A stretch of DNA of 64,000 nucleotides from Lachnospiraceae bacterium (GTDB lineage Bacteria > Bacillota > Clostridia > Lachnospirales > Lachnospiraceae): NCBI GenBank assembly GCA_017619635.1, contig JAFZRZ010000013.1, forward strand, positions 1 to 64,000. The letters run 5' to 3'. The first letter of the stretch is position 1. The number at the start of each line of letters is the position of its first letter. Positions 35,691-44,798 of the stretch are shown piece by piece. Made by a program: the position numbers and the translations under genes. Under the pieces are notes generated by a model. That model saw nothing but the letters and a program-made list of their open reading frames with translations. It was not told the origin of the DNA and did no database searches.

Positions 35691-36272
35691 TTATTTACTT
35701 ATAATATAACGCAAACCGCCGTCATCGACTGTGGCACCATTTCTGGATATGAGTTTAACACCGTCACCCATATATATGATCTCACCGGGCATACTTACAT
35801 CGATAGGCTCTGAGATGATTGCAATCTTCTCGTCAGTCATGTTCTTCCATGTCTTCTGATCAAGTTCTGATGCATCGGCTGTGGATCTTACCTTACCCAC
35901 AAGGTTATATCCCGCACTTCTTGCTGATTTAACATCACCAAAGAACAGAACCGTCCCGTTTATGTCATAATATGCATCATCTTCTTTATATTCTATATCT
36001 ATAATGGCTCTTCCGCCTGAAAGTTCACTCTTATTTATGGTGACTGATTTTGCATCATGTGCTGAATTATAAGCATTTACTTCTTTTTCATTCATGGCAC
36101 ACAGTTCATCAAAGTCATATAAAGTCTCATCGAATGGTTCATTTATATGAAGAATCACAGTGCCGTCTTTAACAAGCTCCAGTGTAGTCTTGTCAAACGA
36201 TTTACCACAGCCTGCAAAAATGAAAAAAAATAGGCATGCAGCACAAAGCACCAATCTTTTCTTGCCAATCAT
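35691..36272 (-). CDS. Lipoprotein of unknown function
   Basis: Predicted lipoprotein of about 193 aa from the chosen start. The signal sequence MIGKKRLVLCAACLFFFIF ends in AGCGKS, a good lipobox. The mature part is rich in Asp and Glu, with mixed beta strands; no family is recognised. A longer frame begins at 36311, but the promoter at 36325-36353 would start RNA only about six bases before that ATG, so I favour the ATG at 36272, which has AGGTAGGT just upstream and gives a proper signal peptide. It is probably co-transcribed with glyQS. Confidence 0.7.
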   Translation of the reverse strand: MIGKKRLVLCAACLFFFIFAGCGKSFDKTTLELVKDGTVILHINEPFDETLYDFDELCAMNEKEVNAYNSAHDAKSVTINKSELSGGRAIIDIEYKEDDAYYDINGTVLFFGDVKSARSAGYNLVGKVRSTADASELDQKTWKNMTDEKIAIISEPIDVSMPGEIIYMGDGVKLISRNGATVDDGGLRYIISK

Positions 36273-36324
36273 ACCTACCTGAGCACGCATCCTATGTTCC
36301 GTTCCCTTCATTAAATCTCAACAT

Positions 36325-36353
36325 ATTATATATAAACCGCGTGTAAGTTTCAA
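36325..36353 (-). promoter_or_regulatory. Consensus promoter of the lipoprotein-glyQS unit
   Basis: On the minus strand TTGAAA (36348-36353), a 17-bp spacer and a perfect TATAAT (36325-36330). It lies between recO and the lipoprotein gene and helps decide the lipoprotein start. Confidence 0.75.
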
Positions 36354-36377
36354 GATATGAAGGATAAATTCTCAAAA

Positions 36378-37025
36378 TCAGATCGTTTCAAGTATTTCTG
36401 CGCTTTTAAGCGGGATATCTATATTGTAACGGATAGTATCTTTACCTATTGATATAAGCTGATCGAGAATATCTTCTTTCACATCAAAACTGTATAGCTT
36501 TGCAGGTGATGTCTTTAATATGTAATCAAGGGCATAAAGTGTATCGGGTGAATACTTTGCATTGTCTCTGACACCGCCAAACTCACCCTGTAAGCTGACT
36601 GCTTTTATCTCAAATATTGCTTTAATAAGTCTGTTGTCAAATCTGTCACTCTCCAAAGCTCTCAACGACTGATAAAGTAAAGTCAGCATATCTTTGTCGT
36701 TTAGATTCTCATGACAGTAATAATCGGCGATCTCAGCAAAATACATACCATAATAGGCACTCTCAAAATCATCTCTCAAAAAGGAGAAATAATTGATGAC
36801 CTTAACATCATTTATCGAATACGCGTTTCTTCCGCTGTAAAGAGCAAACTCTCCAAAGCAGAAAAGATTGGTTCCGGCAACAAGCTTGCTGTTTGATCTT
36901 CTCGCTCCTTTTGCAAATGCCGATATCTTCCCCCTGTCATCGGTCAGCATCACTATTCTTCTGTCATATTCACCAAAAGGCTCAACCTTGATGATCAATC
37001 CTTTCAATAAAGTAAGATCTGTCAT
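36378..37025 (-). CDS. recO: DNA repair protein RecO
   Basis: Recombination mediator that loads RecA with RecR, 215 aa from the chosen start. The OB-fold N-terminus reads LLKGLIIKVEPFGEYDRRI, followed by FAKGARRSNSKL, both typical. The C-terminal part is helical. The zinc-finger cysteines present in some RecO proteins are absent. The start at 37025 has GGAGG six bases upstream and lies one base after the era stop; a longer frame to 37052 would overlap era. The era-recO pair is classic in Firmicutes. Confidence 0.92.
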   Translation of the reverse strand: MTDLTLLKGLIIKVEPFGEYDRRIVMLTDDRGKISAFAKGARRSNSKLVAGTNLFCFGEFALYSGRNAYSINDVKVINYFSFLRDDFESAYYGMYFAEIADYYCHENLNDKDMLTLLYQSLRALESDRFDNRLIKAIFEIKAVSLQGEFGGVRDNAKYSPDTLYALDYILKTSPAKLYSFDVKEDILDQLISIGKDTIRYNIDIPLKSAEILETI

Positions 37026-37026
37026 G

Positions 37027-37935
37027 TCATCCCTCCGATGACGAGTCATCATGATAACCGAAGTTCTTAAGCATGAAATCAGAATCTCTCCAGTCCTTCT
37101 TAACCTTTACCCACAACTGTAAAAAGACTTTGCACTGTAAAAGATCCTCTATATCGACTCTCGCAAGACTGCCTATCTCTTTTAACTTGCTCCCTTTTTT
37201 ACCTATTATCATACCCTTGTGTGAATCACGTTCACAAATGATGGTCGCATCTACGTTGCACAGATTCCCTTCATATTTCATGGAATCAATCGCAACAGCA
37301 ACTCCGTGAGGTATCTCCTCGCCCATACATCTTAAAACCTTTTCACGTATGAGTTCCGCAACTATCTGTCTTTCAGGCTGATCTGTTATGGTATCCTCAT
37401 CATAGAAAGGTTCTCCGTAAGGCAGATACTTCATTATGGTAGAAATAAGCTCGTCAACCCCTTCGCCTTTTTTTGCGGATACGGGAATTATCTGTTCAAA
37501 ATCATATTCCTGTCTGTATGTGTCTATGACAGGAAGTATCTCAGCCTTCTTTACAGTATCCGTCTTATTGATAACAAGGATGACAGGTACGTCGGCTTTC
37601 TTTAATTTCTCGATTATGCTCTTTTCTCCCGCACCCACATATGTAGTGGGCTCCACCAGCCAGAGGATCACATCGACACCGTTCATCGAACCGTAAGCCG
37701 TTCCTACCATATAATCACCAAGCTTGTTTTTGGCTTTATGTATTCCGGGAGTGTCAACAAACACTATCTGACCCTCATCCGATGTATATACTGTCTGTAT
37801 CCTGTTTCTTGTAGTCTGCGGTTTGCTGGATGTTATGGCGATCTTCTGACCGATCATCCTGTTCATCAGTGTTGATTTACCGACATTTGGTCTTCCTATT
37901 ATCCCTGCAAAACCTGCTTTGTAATTATCTTTCAT
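37027..37935 (-). CDS. era: GTPase Era
   Basis: Ribosome-associated GTPase of 302 aa needed for 16S rRNA maturation and 30S assembly. The G1 loop is GRPNVGKSTLMN, G3 DTPGIHKAKN, G4 NKTD and G5 SAKKGEG. The C-terminal KH domain carries the RNA-binding motif MIIGKKGSKLKEIG. All parts are intact. First gene of the era-recO unit. Confidence 0.96.
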   Translation of the reverse strand: MKDNYKAGFAGIIGRPNVGKSTLMNRMIGQKIAITSSKPQTTRNRIQTVYTSDEGQIVFVDTPGIHKAKNKLGDYMVGTAYGSMNGVDVILWLVEPTTYVGAGEKSIIEKLKKADVPVILVINKTDTVKKAEILPVIDTYRQEYDFEQIIPVSAKKGEGVDELISTIMKYLPYGEPFYDEDTITDQPERQIVAELIREKVLRCMGEEIPHGVAVAIDSMKYEGNLCNVDATIICERDSHKGMIIGKKGSKLKEIGSLARVDIEDLLQCKVFLQLWVKVKKDWRDSDFMLKNFGYHDDSSSEG

Positions 37936-38108
37936 TTTCTTCCTTCTTTTATCTAATTCTTTGAATTTGTCAAAATCATATTATATAATAATATAAATTT
38001 TCAATTCTTACCATAAATATGTCATTTCCCATCCGTATATATGATAACGGGATGCAGATCAGGCATCAATAATTCATTATAAATGGGAAAAATGGAGGAA
38101 ATTTAGTT

Positions 38109-39287
38109 ATGAAAAAAAGATTTTTGGTCTGGTTACTTATAGCAAGTACAGCTATCGGTGCAATGGGTTGCGGAAGTTCCAAATACGACAGTGCGGCATA
38201 TGAAACCGCAGCCACATCAGATGCTTACTACGCAAAATCAGCAGGTTCCACGTATTCTAACAGTGTCATGATGGATGAACCTGCATATGAGGAAGCTGAA
38301 TATTACGGCGATGAGATGGTTGCATATACCGAGGAAAACTACGATGCTCCAGCAGCTAACGACTCATCAAATGTACAAACAACTGAAAGTGCTCAGACAT
38401 CAAACAGAAAGCTTATACGTGATGTGACTTTAAATGTCGAGACCAAGGAATATGATGCTCTCATAAAGAATCTTACCGACGAAGTTAACGGATGCGGCGG
38501 TTACATCGAGTATATGGATGTTCACAACAGCAGTTACAAATCAACAAAATCGGCACGTATGGCAAATCTCACCGTTCGCATACCTGCTTCAAAGCTTGAT
38601 GCTTTCCTTGGAAAGATCGGTGCTGTTTCAAATATAACAAGCCGTACGGAATCTGTCCGTGACGTAACTCTTACATATGTAGATATGCAGAGCCACAGAG
38701 ATATGCTCATCGCAGAGCGTGACAGACTCATGGAGTATCTCGAGAGTGCTGAGACTATCGAAGAGATGATGACGATCGAGGATCATCTTACAAATATCAG
38801 ATACCAGATCGACAGCATGGAAAGTCAGTTAAGGACTTTTGACAATCAGGTGGATTACAGCACAGTGATCATAGGAATCACCGAAGTTATTGAGTACACT
38901 CCCATCGTCGAGGAAGAAGAATCTGTTTGGGAACGTATATCTAAAGGATTCTCAAGAAGCTTAAGAGATGTAGGATATGATATCAGAGAGTTCTTCGTTG
39001 ATCTTATTATCGATCTTCCTTATATCATTATCGGTCTTGTAAGACTTGCCATCTACATCCTCGTTATATGGATCATCTGGCGTATAATCATATCACGCAG
39101 CAAAAGACTTCGTGAGTGGTTAAAGAAGAGAAAAGCCGAGCGTAAGGAATACAAGGCTGAAAAGAAAGCTGCAAAGGCAGCAAAGAAAGCCGCAAAGAAA
39201 GATACTTCCGCTCCTTCAGCTGTTGCCACCGAAGAAAAAGAAGTTATCGAAGCCGAAAACGCTAAAGAAGAATCAAAAGAAGAATAA
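38109..39287 (+). CDS. DUF4349-containing lipoprotein
   Basis: Envelope protein of 392 aa. A lipoprotein signal ends in IGAMGCGSS. A Tyr/Ser/Ala-rich, low-complexity region follows (about 25-95). The DUF4349 domain (about 97-262) runs from RKLIRDVTLNVETKEYDA through TVRIPASKLDAFLGKIG to a coiled-coil stretch (about 195-240). A transmembrane helix lies near 300-328, and the end is a very basic, Ala/Lys-rich tail that turns acidic. The two hydrophobic anchors suggest that both ends are membrane-bound. The domain's function is unknown. GGAGGAAATT precedes the ATG. It is a single gene diverging from era and ending in a shared terminator. Confidence 0.85.
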   Translation: MKKRFLVWLLIASTAIGAMGCGSSKYDSAAYETAATSDAYYAKSAGSTYSNSVMMDEPAYEEAEYYGDEMVAYTEENYDAPAANDSSNVQTTESAQTSNRKLIRDVTLNVETKEYDALIKNLTDEVNGCGGYIEYMDVHNSSYKSTKSARMANLTVRIPASKLDAFLGKIGAVSNITSRTESVRDVTLTYVDMQSHRDMLIAERDRLMEYLESAETIEEMMTIEDHLTNIRYQIDSMESQLRTFDNQVDYSTVIIGITEVIEYTPIVEEEESVWERISKGFSRSLRDVGYDIREFFVDLIIDLPYIIIGLVRLAIYILVIWIIWRIIISRSKRLREWLKKRKAERKEYKAEKKAAKAAKKAAKKDTSAPSAVATEEKEVIEAENAKEESKEE

Positions 39288-39294
39288 AAATACA

Positions 39295-39328
39295 GGGTCA
39301 GTTGCCATCAGGCTTCTGACCCTTTTTT
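39295..39328. terminator. Bidirectional terminator between convergent genes
   Basis: GGGTCAG (39295-39301) pairs with CTGACCC (39316-39322), followed by TTTTTT on the plus strand. On the minus strand the stem is followed by TGTATTTTTATT. It serves the DUF4349 gene and overlaps the stop of the convergent membrane protein gene. Confidence 0.85.
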
Positions 39329-40971
39329 CATCTGTTTATGTTATATACAAAGAACTGATAGTCATCTATCAAAATTGTTTCTTTTCCACCTACCGCCTCG
39401 CATACTCTGTCAGCAATCGCATCCGCATCAGGTATATTTGTCCTTACAAATACCGCGATGTTCTTTTCATTATCTTTCCTGCCTTCCAGTATTGAGGTAA
39501 TATCACTTTCATAAAAGTCATCCGCAGATATGAAATATACCTGATCATATTTCATAAGTTCCAGATCTCTTCCGTGATGAGGTGTGCTCCACTCATCATA
39601 TATAAATATGCAGTCCCTGTTATCTGCCGTATGGCATATCATCCTCTCTCTTGATTCCAGGATGTTTCTCTTCTCCATACGCTCAGGTACTGATTCAGAA
39701 AGATATGCAAAGCTGAATACCATCGCAAGAATAACTGCTAAGAGGATCCCTTTTTTATTTGATATACTACGCAGTATAGATACCATCAGAACCCCCAGCA
39801 GAATGATAAGCGGTGCAAATGTAGGGCTTATATATAACCATCTTGTAGAATATGAGACCTTAAACAGTATCATCCAGTAAATGAGCGAAGATACACCGGT
39901 TATCAGTATACCGTTTATATTAAGGCTCTTTACTTTATCATCTTTAGCATCCTCTTTTTTAAGCTTTGATAAAACAATGGCAACTGTAAGAAGGATAACG
40001 AGTATGATCATGCATATAAAAAATCTTCCGTTGAATATCTCCTCATTGTAAGTATTTGCAAAGCCATAAAGATGATCTTTGTAAAACGCCCCGTCAGTGC
40101 TGTTTAAGTTTTCCATTGCCTGTTCGCCTCGCTCACTGTGAAGCATGTGTCTGAAGACATACGGATAGGCACAAAACGAAACTGCCGCACCTGCCAACTG
40201 GCATACAAAAAACTTTATGCGCACTTTTCTTCTCTTTTGTGTTATAAGGATAATATATGTAACAGCGGCTACTGAGAAACACATGACATAGTAGTAATAA
40301 TGTGTCAGAGTTCCTATTGTGGTCGTAAGTCCAAGACCTATATAAAGCCACTTGCTGTCATACTTTACATCTGTCAAAAGCAGGCATAAGAACATATATA
40401 TAAGCACTATCACACATAAGGATGCATACATTCTTATATAGGTTATCTCATCCTGAAGCGCTGTGCTTCCTATCAGCAGGATGACCGGAACAAATGCACT
40501 CCACCTATCCTTCATTATCCATAGTGATAAAAGATATACCATTATGAACATTACAATCCCGACAATAACATTTATCAGATGTCCCGGAAATGTTGATACA
40601 TCTTTCGGGTTTATGCTGCACATCACATTAAGAAGCATGAAATAAAGTGGCGGATGTACATCATCCCTTGCCTGTCTTACACTGTTTATGATGTTGAATC
40701 TCTCACCTTCATCAACAGCATAATAGCTTCTGATAAAGTCTCCTGAGACCCATCCGTTGTCGCTGTGACTCTCTATAACGCCCTGTCCCATGAACAAAAA
40801 CTCAACGTTGTTTGCAAAGCCCATTGAGAACACTTCATCATTTGCAAGATCATCGCCGCTGCAGTATATGATCATGACTATGAGTGCAATCATCAAAACT
40901 GTCGTACATGCCATGATAAATTTAATGTTTTGGATCTTTAGTCCTGTTTTCATTAAGATTCCGTCTTTCAT
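39328..40971 (-). CDS. PMT/GT39-like membrane glycosyltransferase
   Basis: Integral membrane protein of 547 aa with about ten predicted helices. The first extracytoplasmic loop has the acidic pair GDDLANDEVFS, and the conserved ARDDVHPPLYFMLL motif matches GT39/ArnT-like enzymes that use polyprenyl-phosphate sugars. A soluble domain of about 100 residues closes the protein. It probably glycosylates a surface polymer or protein; donor and acceptor are unknown. It diverges from the sulfatase-fold gene at 41072, with about 100 bp between them, which suggests a shared envelope role. Confidence 0.75.
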   Translation of the reverse strand: MKDGILMKTGLKIQNIKFIMACTTVLMIALIVMIIYCSGDDLANDEVFSMGFANNVEFLFMGQGVIESHSDNGWVSGDFIRSYYAVDEGERFNIINSVRQARDDVHPPLYFMLLNVMCSINPKDVSTFPGHLINVIVGIVMFIMVYLLSLWIMKDRWSAFVPVILLIGSTALQDEITYIRMYASLCVIVLIYMFLCLLLTDVKYDSKWLYIGLGLTTTIGTLTHYYYYVMCFSVAAVTYIILITQKRRKVRIKFFVCQLAGAAVSFCAYPYVFRHMLHSERGEQAMENLNSTDGAFYKDHLYGFANTYNEEIFNGRFFICMIILVILLTVAIVLSKLKKEDAKDDKVKSLNINGILITGVSSLIYWMILFKVSYSTRWLYISPTFAPLIILLGVLMVSILRSISNKKGILLAVILAMVFSFAYLSESVPERMEKRNILESRERMICHTADNRDCIFIYDEWSTPHHGRDLELMKYDQVYFISADDFYESDITSILEGRKDNEKNIAVFVRTNIPDADAIADRVCEAVGGKETILIDDYQFFVYNINR

Positions 40972-41071
40972 CTATCTGAATATCACACAGATTGTTTTAT
41001 ACCATTGATTATGATACTATGTTTAGGCAAAAGATTCTATACCAACAAAAGGAAATTTTGAAAGGCTTGCC

Positions 41072-42721
41072 ATGGATCAGTCAAAAAAATCATTCATTAA
41101 AAACGGGATCTTTATGGTCCTGTTCTTTGATATACTCGTATCGATATTCGCACCGATAGAATTCTATATAACAAACAAGGCTTATTTCTTTTTCAGCGGA
41201 AAGGAACTTCTTCCTTTCGCCTTTATCCTGTTTTTTGTATTTCTTATTGGCGGCAGTGTATTTGTTTTTCTGCTCTCCTTTTTAAATCAAAAGATCTCTG
41301 CCCCGATCATCGCTCTTTTAATGGGTATAACAACTGCTCTGTACATAATAGGAAACTTTATGGTCGTTAACTATGGAGCTATGGACGGGCTTATTCCCAG
41401 ATGGGAAAGATTCAAGAAGGAAGGCATCATCCAGACTGCTACTGCTATAGCTATTCCTGTTATCTTTGTTCTGATCGCCATACTTATAAAGAATAGAGAA
41501 AAGGTAATGAAAGGATTTGGCACTCTTGCTCTTTGTCTTTCAGGTGTGCTGATCTTTACTCTTATAAGCATCATGATCACAACAGGCATAGATAAGGATC
41601 CTGAATATATCATCACACGCAAAGGTGAGTTTGATCTTTCCAAAGAACAAAATGTGATAGTTTTCATACTGGATACATACGATTCCAAACTGATGGATGA
41701 CATGTTAAAAGCTGATCATGATAAATATGCAAAGATGCTTAGTGATTTTACATATTATCCTGATACTTCATCAATGTATGCGGCAACAGAATTGGCACTG
41801 CCGCATATCATCACCGGTATCTCCTATCATAATGAGCAGACATACGGTGATTATCTAAAATATGCTTTTAATAATTCGAAACTTCTTGATTATCTTTCTG
41901 ACAATGATTATTCAACAGGCCTTTTCACCATATGCAGGATGCCTCAGGAAGAAAGCTCATTAAGATTTGATAACGTTCAGTACATTAAAAGGACCGTATC
42001 CTCACACAGAAGGCTTGAAGGCTATATGTATAAGTTCTTGGGCTTCAGATACATGCCGCAGCCTTTAAAGAAATACTTCTGGTTCTATCCTGATGAGATG
42101 CGCTCTGAGATTGAATCAAGCACAGATGAATCCGTAGTTCTTTACGGGGATAACAACTATGATTTTGATTCAAGTTTAAGCGGTATAAATACATCTAATG
42201 AGAAAAAAGCATTCCGCCTTTATCACATAGACGGTGTACATCCTCCGTTTTCCATCTCAGCCGACTTCTCTCCTTCCGGTTCAGTTACCAGTATTGAAGA
42301 GGAAGCTTACGGTATAATGTATGTGGTCGATCATCTACTGACATCACTAAAAGAAAACGGTATTTATGATAACAGCGCCATAGTTATAATGGCAGATCAC
42401 GGATATTTCGATGAACGTTCAAACCCGCTTTTCATGGTTAAGGGAGTAGGCGAATCACATCCTCTTGAGATTTCAGACAAACCGCTATCTTATGACTATC
42501 TTCAGGACGTTCTTATTAATCTGTGTGAAGGAAAGGATTCAAAGGATGCCGTAGCATCAGATCTAAGTGAGATAAACGGCAGACATTACTATTTCTATTC
42601 ATGGAATAAAGACATGAAAGATTATGCATATGCAAACACGATAACAGAATACATGATACCCGGAAATGTCCGTGATACTGACTCATATGAAGAGATCAAC
42701 GTCTACGAGACTCCGGAATGA
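41072..42721 (+). CDS. Sulfatase-fold membrane protein (LTA-synthase-like)
   Basis: Membrane protein of 549 aa with four to five N-terminal helices (to about residue 175) followed by an alkaline-phosphatase/sulfatase-type domain. The domain opens VIVFILDTYDS (metal-ligand Asp), has a DTSSMYAATELALPHIITG segment where the nucleophile Thr or Ser is expected, and a late VIMADHGYFDER metal site. The layout matches phosphoglycerol or phosphoethanolamine transferases acting on surface glycopolymers. AAGG precedes the ATG, followed by TTGCC. It diverges from the GT39-like gene and ends in a terminator at 42743-42773. Confidence 0.8.
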   Translation: MDQSKKSFIKNGIFMVLFFDILVSIFAPIEFYITNKAYFFFSGKELLPFAFILFFVFLIGGSVFVFLLSFLNQKISAPIIALLMGITTALYIIGNFMVVNYGAMDGLIPRWERFKKEGIIQTATAIAIPVIFVLIAILIKNREKVMKGFGTLALCLSGVLIFTLISIMITTGIDKDPEYIITRKGEFDLSKEQNVIVFILDTYDSKLMDDMLKADHDKYAKMLSDFTYYPDTSSMYAATELALPHIITGISYHNEQTYGDYLKYAFNNSKLLDYLSDNDYSTGLFTICRMPQEESSLRFDNVQYIKRTVSSHRRLEGYMYKFLGFRYMPQPLKKYFWFYPDEMRSEIESSTDESVVLYGDNNYDFDSSLSGINTSNEKKAFRLYHIDGVHPPFSISADFSPSGSVTSIEEEAYGIMYVVDHLLTSLKENGIYDNSAIVIMADHGYFDERSNPLFMVKGVGESHPLEISDKPLSYDYLQDVLINLCEGKDSKDAVASDLSEINGRHYYFYSWNKDMKDYAYANTITEYMIPGNVRDTDSYEEINVYETPE

Positions 42722-42742
42722 TCATAAAATTAAAGATTTTTT

Positions 42743-42779
42743 AAGGACGGCAATGATCAAATCTACCGTCCTTCTTCTT
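42743..42779 (+). terminator. Terminator after the sulfatase-fold gene
   Basis: AAGGACGG (42743-42750) pairs perfectly with CCGTCCTT (42766-42773), followed by CTTCTTTTC. It also separates the convergent HxlR gene. Confidence 0.7.
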
Positions 42780-42780
42780 T

Positions 42781-43134
42781 TCATTTAAGATTCTCTTCAC
42801 CCCATCTTTTAAGTTCAAGTAAGATGGGAACTATGCTCATGGCTTTATCAGTAAGAGAATACTCAACTCTTACAGGCATCTCCATATACTGAACACGTTT
42901 TACCAGACCGTCATCTTCCATTTCCTTTAAAGAATTGGCAAGCATGGTATTTGTGATACCAAAGACTCTTCTTCTTAATTCGCCGTAGCGTATGGTACCT
43001 TCCCTGTCTATGACGCATAATATCATGATCTTCCATTTTCCACCTATGATATCCAGCACTCTTTTAAGGCCGCATCCTTCTCCCGAAAGATCTCCACAGA
43101 GTGATTCATGTTTTTCAGTATTCTTATCTTTCAT
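42781..43134 (-). CDS. HxlR-family transcriptional regulator
   Basis: Winged-helix regulator of 117 aa. The core shows the family signature DIIGGKWKIMILCVI, RYGELRRRVFGITNTML and LKEMEDDGLVKR. The N-terminus has two cysteines (Cys13, Cys21), the first close to the position used for redox or electrophile sensing in HxlR proteins such as HypR and YodB. It diverges from thioredoxin across 135 bp, and control of trxA is the obvious hypothesis. Confidence 0.9.
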   Translation of the reverse strand: MKDKNTEKHESLCGDLSGEGCGLKRVLDIIGGKWKIMILCVIDREGTIRYGELRRRVFGITNTMLANSLKEMEDDGLVKRVQYMEMPVRVEYSLTDKAMSIVPILLELKRWGEENLK

Positions 43135-43192
43135 ATTTAATCCTTTTCATATTAGTCAGTTTTTTCTTACCAGCTAAAGATAATCTGCGTAC

Positions 43193-43220
43193 TTGATATA
43201 TTTTTTATACCACATATAAT
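43193..43220 (+). promoter_or_regulatory. Promoter of trxA
   Basis: TTGATA (43193-43198), a 16-bp spacer and TATAAT (43215-43220), about 50 nt before the thioredoxin ATG. It lies inside the divergent region shared with the HxlR gene. No convincing long palindrome is seen. Confidence 0.65.
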
Positions 43221-43269
43221 AACATTATCAGATGCGATAAACAACTATTTTTGAAAGGATGGATAAAAT

Positions 43270-43587
43270 ATGGAATACAGATTCACAAAAGAAAACTTTA
43301 ATGACGAGGTAATAAACAGCGAAGTACCGGTAATGATCGACTTCTATGCCGACTGGTGCGGCCCCTGCAAGATGATGATGCCGATAGTAGAGAAAATGGC
43401 AGAAAAATACGATGGAAAGGTTAAGATAGGCAAAGTTAATGTTGACGATGAATCAGATCTTGCCGAAGAGTTTGGAGTAATGAGCATTCCCAGTTTCTTC
43501 TTTATCAAAAACGGTAAAGTCGTGATGCAGTCAGTCGGAGGTATGCGCGAAGCAGACCTTGTTAACAAGATAGACTCTCTTCTTTAA
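43270..43587 (+). CDS. trxA: Thioredoxin
   Basis: Thiol-disulfide reductant of 105 aa. The active site is ADWCGPCK (Cys30, Cys33), the conserved Asp lies in IDFYAD, and the cis-proline loop is MSIPSFFFIKNGK. It is a normal cytosolic thioredoxin. No thioredoxin reductase is nearby. AAAGGA lies before the ATG. Divergent from the HxlR regulator. Confidence 0.95.
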   Translation: MEYRFTKENFNDEVINSEVPVMIDFYADWCGPCKMMMPIVEKMAEKYDGKVKIGKVNVDDESDLAEEFGVMSIPSFFFIKNGKVVMQSVGGMREADLVNKIDSLL

Positions 43588-43604
43588 TATCATCATAAAT
43601 GGTT

Positions 43605-43627
43605 AAAGCTCCGAATATCGGAGCTTT
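43605..43627. terminator. Bidirectional terminator between trxA and the CAT-like gene
   Basis: AAAGCTCCG (43605-43613) pairs perfectly with CGGAGCTTT (43619-43627). The flanks are only moderately U-rich, but its position between convergent genes supports the call. Confidence 0.65.
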
Positions 43628-43676
43628 GATCATTATCAGACAAACACTATATATTTGTTAGACCATATTCATAAGA

Positions 43677-44327
43677 TCATTCTTTGCAGAATAAATCAAT
43701 CTCCTTTTCAAGGAGACGGAAAACATTTGCCACAAGATAACCGTCTGCAACAGCATGATTCATGCGTACCGTCACAGGCATCATAAGCTTATCGTTTTCC
43801 TTACGGTATTTCCCCCAGTTGATTATAGGCAGAAAATACAGATAACCATCAGGCAATTCTATGTTTAATGAATCATAGGAAAGCCATGAGATATATGAAG
43901 CATCAAACCAGTTTGGATGGTTTGCAGTATCAAGCATGTACTGACTGCTTTGTTTGGCTTTGTTTATATCATCTAGCGCATTCTTATAGAAAGTATCATA
44001 ATCCTCATCATACAGAGTGTATACCGGTGTGCAGGTCTCTGTATCTTCATGAAATATATACTGCGTAGGATTGATCGTATCATAACAGATCAGTTCATCT
44101 TTCTGCCAGATGTAGGACATTTTGTAATCATATCTGGAATTTAAGACCTTGCATAAGATATATAGGAAGTTAATATAGAATTTAGTATCCTTTTCTTTTG
44201 AATGCTTCACAAGTCTTGTTACATCTATCCTTGCAGTTACCGATGTTGAGCATTTGCAGTCTTCAGTGAAATGTCTGTAGACACCCTTCCTGTAATATGT
44301 TTCCTTATCGATCACCTTGTAGTTCAT
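43677..44327 (-). CDS. CAT-fold O-acetyltransferase-like protein
   Basis: Protein of 216 aa with the length and layout of type A chloramphenicol acetyltransferases. The catalytic HHxxxDG motif reads MNHAVADG, so the catalytic His191 and the Asp are kept but the first His is Asn. Other typical elements are the N-terminal YYRKGVYRHF and FYINFLYILCKVLN. Many chromosomal CAT-like proteins do not act on chloramphenicol, and resistance should not be assumed. It is the last gene of the long run that begins at 52448, 14 bp after an unknown gene. Confidence 0.8.
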   Translation of the reverse strand: MNYKVIDKETYYRKGVYRHFTEDCKCSTSVTARIDVTRLVKHSKEKDTKFYINFLYILCKVLNSRYDYKMSYIWQKDELICYDTINPTQYIFHEDTETCTPVYTLYDEDYDTFYKNALDDINKAKQSSQYMLDTANHPNWFDASYISWLSYDSLNIELPDGYLYFLPIINWGKYRKENDKLMMPVTVRMNHAVADGYLVANVFRLLEKEIDLFCKE

Positions 44328-44341
44328 CTTACTAATCTCCT

Positions 44342-44788
44342 TTAGGAGGTCTTAAATATCCCGAACATCTTGTCATTGAATCCGGCGATCAAAGTGTTGT
44401 AATCGATATATTTTATATCCATTTCAAACTTCTTATTCCATGTTTCAAGAAGGCTGTCACATGATTCCTTTGCCTTCTCATTCATATCTGCATCCTTACC
44501 TGCAAGGAGCATTGCCGGGAAAAGGAAATAGATCATAAAAAGACTAAGATCATGTTTCTTTAACTTGCCAACCTTACCCATGAATTTGTATCTTTCAAAT
44601 ACGCTTTCGACAAATCCCTCATAATCATATCTTTCAGATGTCTCCAGACCCGTTATGGATCTGATCTCGCCTGCGTATTTCTCTTTAAAGACTTCCATGT
44701 TCTTTATGTATTTTGCTCTCTTTAGATTCTTCATCAAAATCTCATAATCATTAAAAACTCTTATATCTTCTTTCATATCTTTCTCCAT
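44342..44788 (-). CDS. Hypothetical protein, 148 aa
   Basis: Unrecognised soluble, mostly helical protein rich in Lys, Glu and aromatic residues (YIKNMEVFKEKYAGEI, RYDYEGFVESVFERYKFM). A mildly hydrophobic stretch near 83-97 (LFMIYFLFPAMLLAG) might contact membrane but is flanked by charges. It lies 10 bp after the M16C peptidase and 14 bp before the CAT-like gene, so it is clearly within the operon. Confidence 0.6.
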   Translation of the reverse strand: MEKDMKEDIRVFNDYEILMKNLKRAKYIKNMEVFKEKYAGEIRSITGLETSERYDYEGFVESVFERYKFMGKVGKLKKHDLSLFMIYFLFPAMLLAGKDADMNEKAKESCDSLLETWNKKFEMDIKYIDYNTLIAGFNDKMFGIFKTS

Positions 44789-44798
44789 ATATGATCTT

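Noticed and set aside
43677..44327. Calling a chloramphenicol resistance gene
   Set aside because: The active-site motif has Asn for the first His, the gene sits inside a chromosomal operon and there are no mobile-element signs around it.
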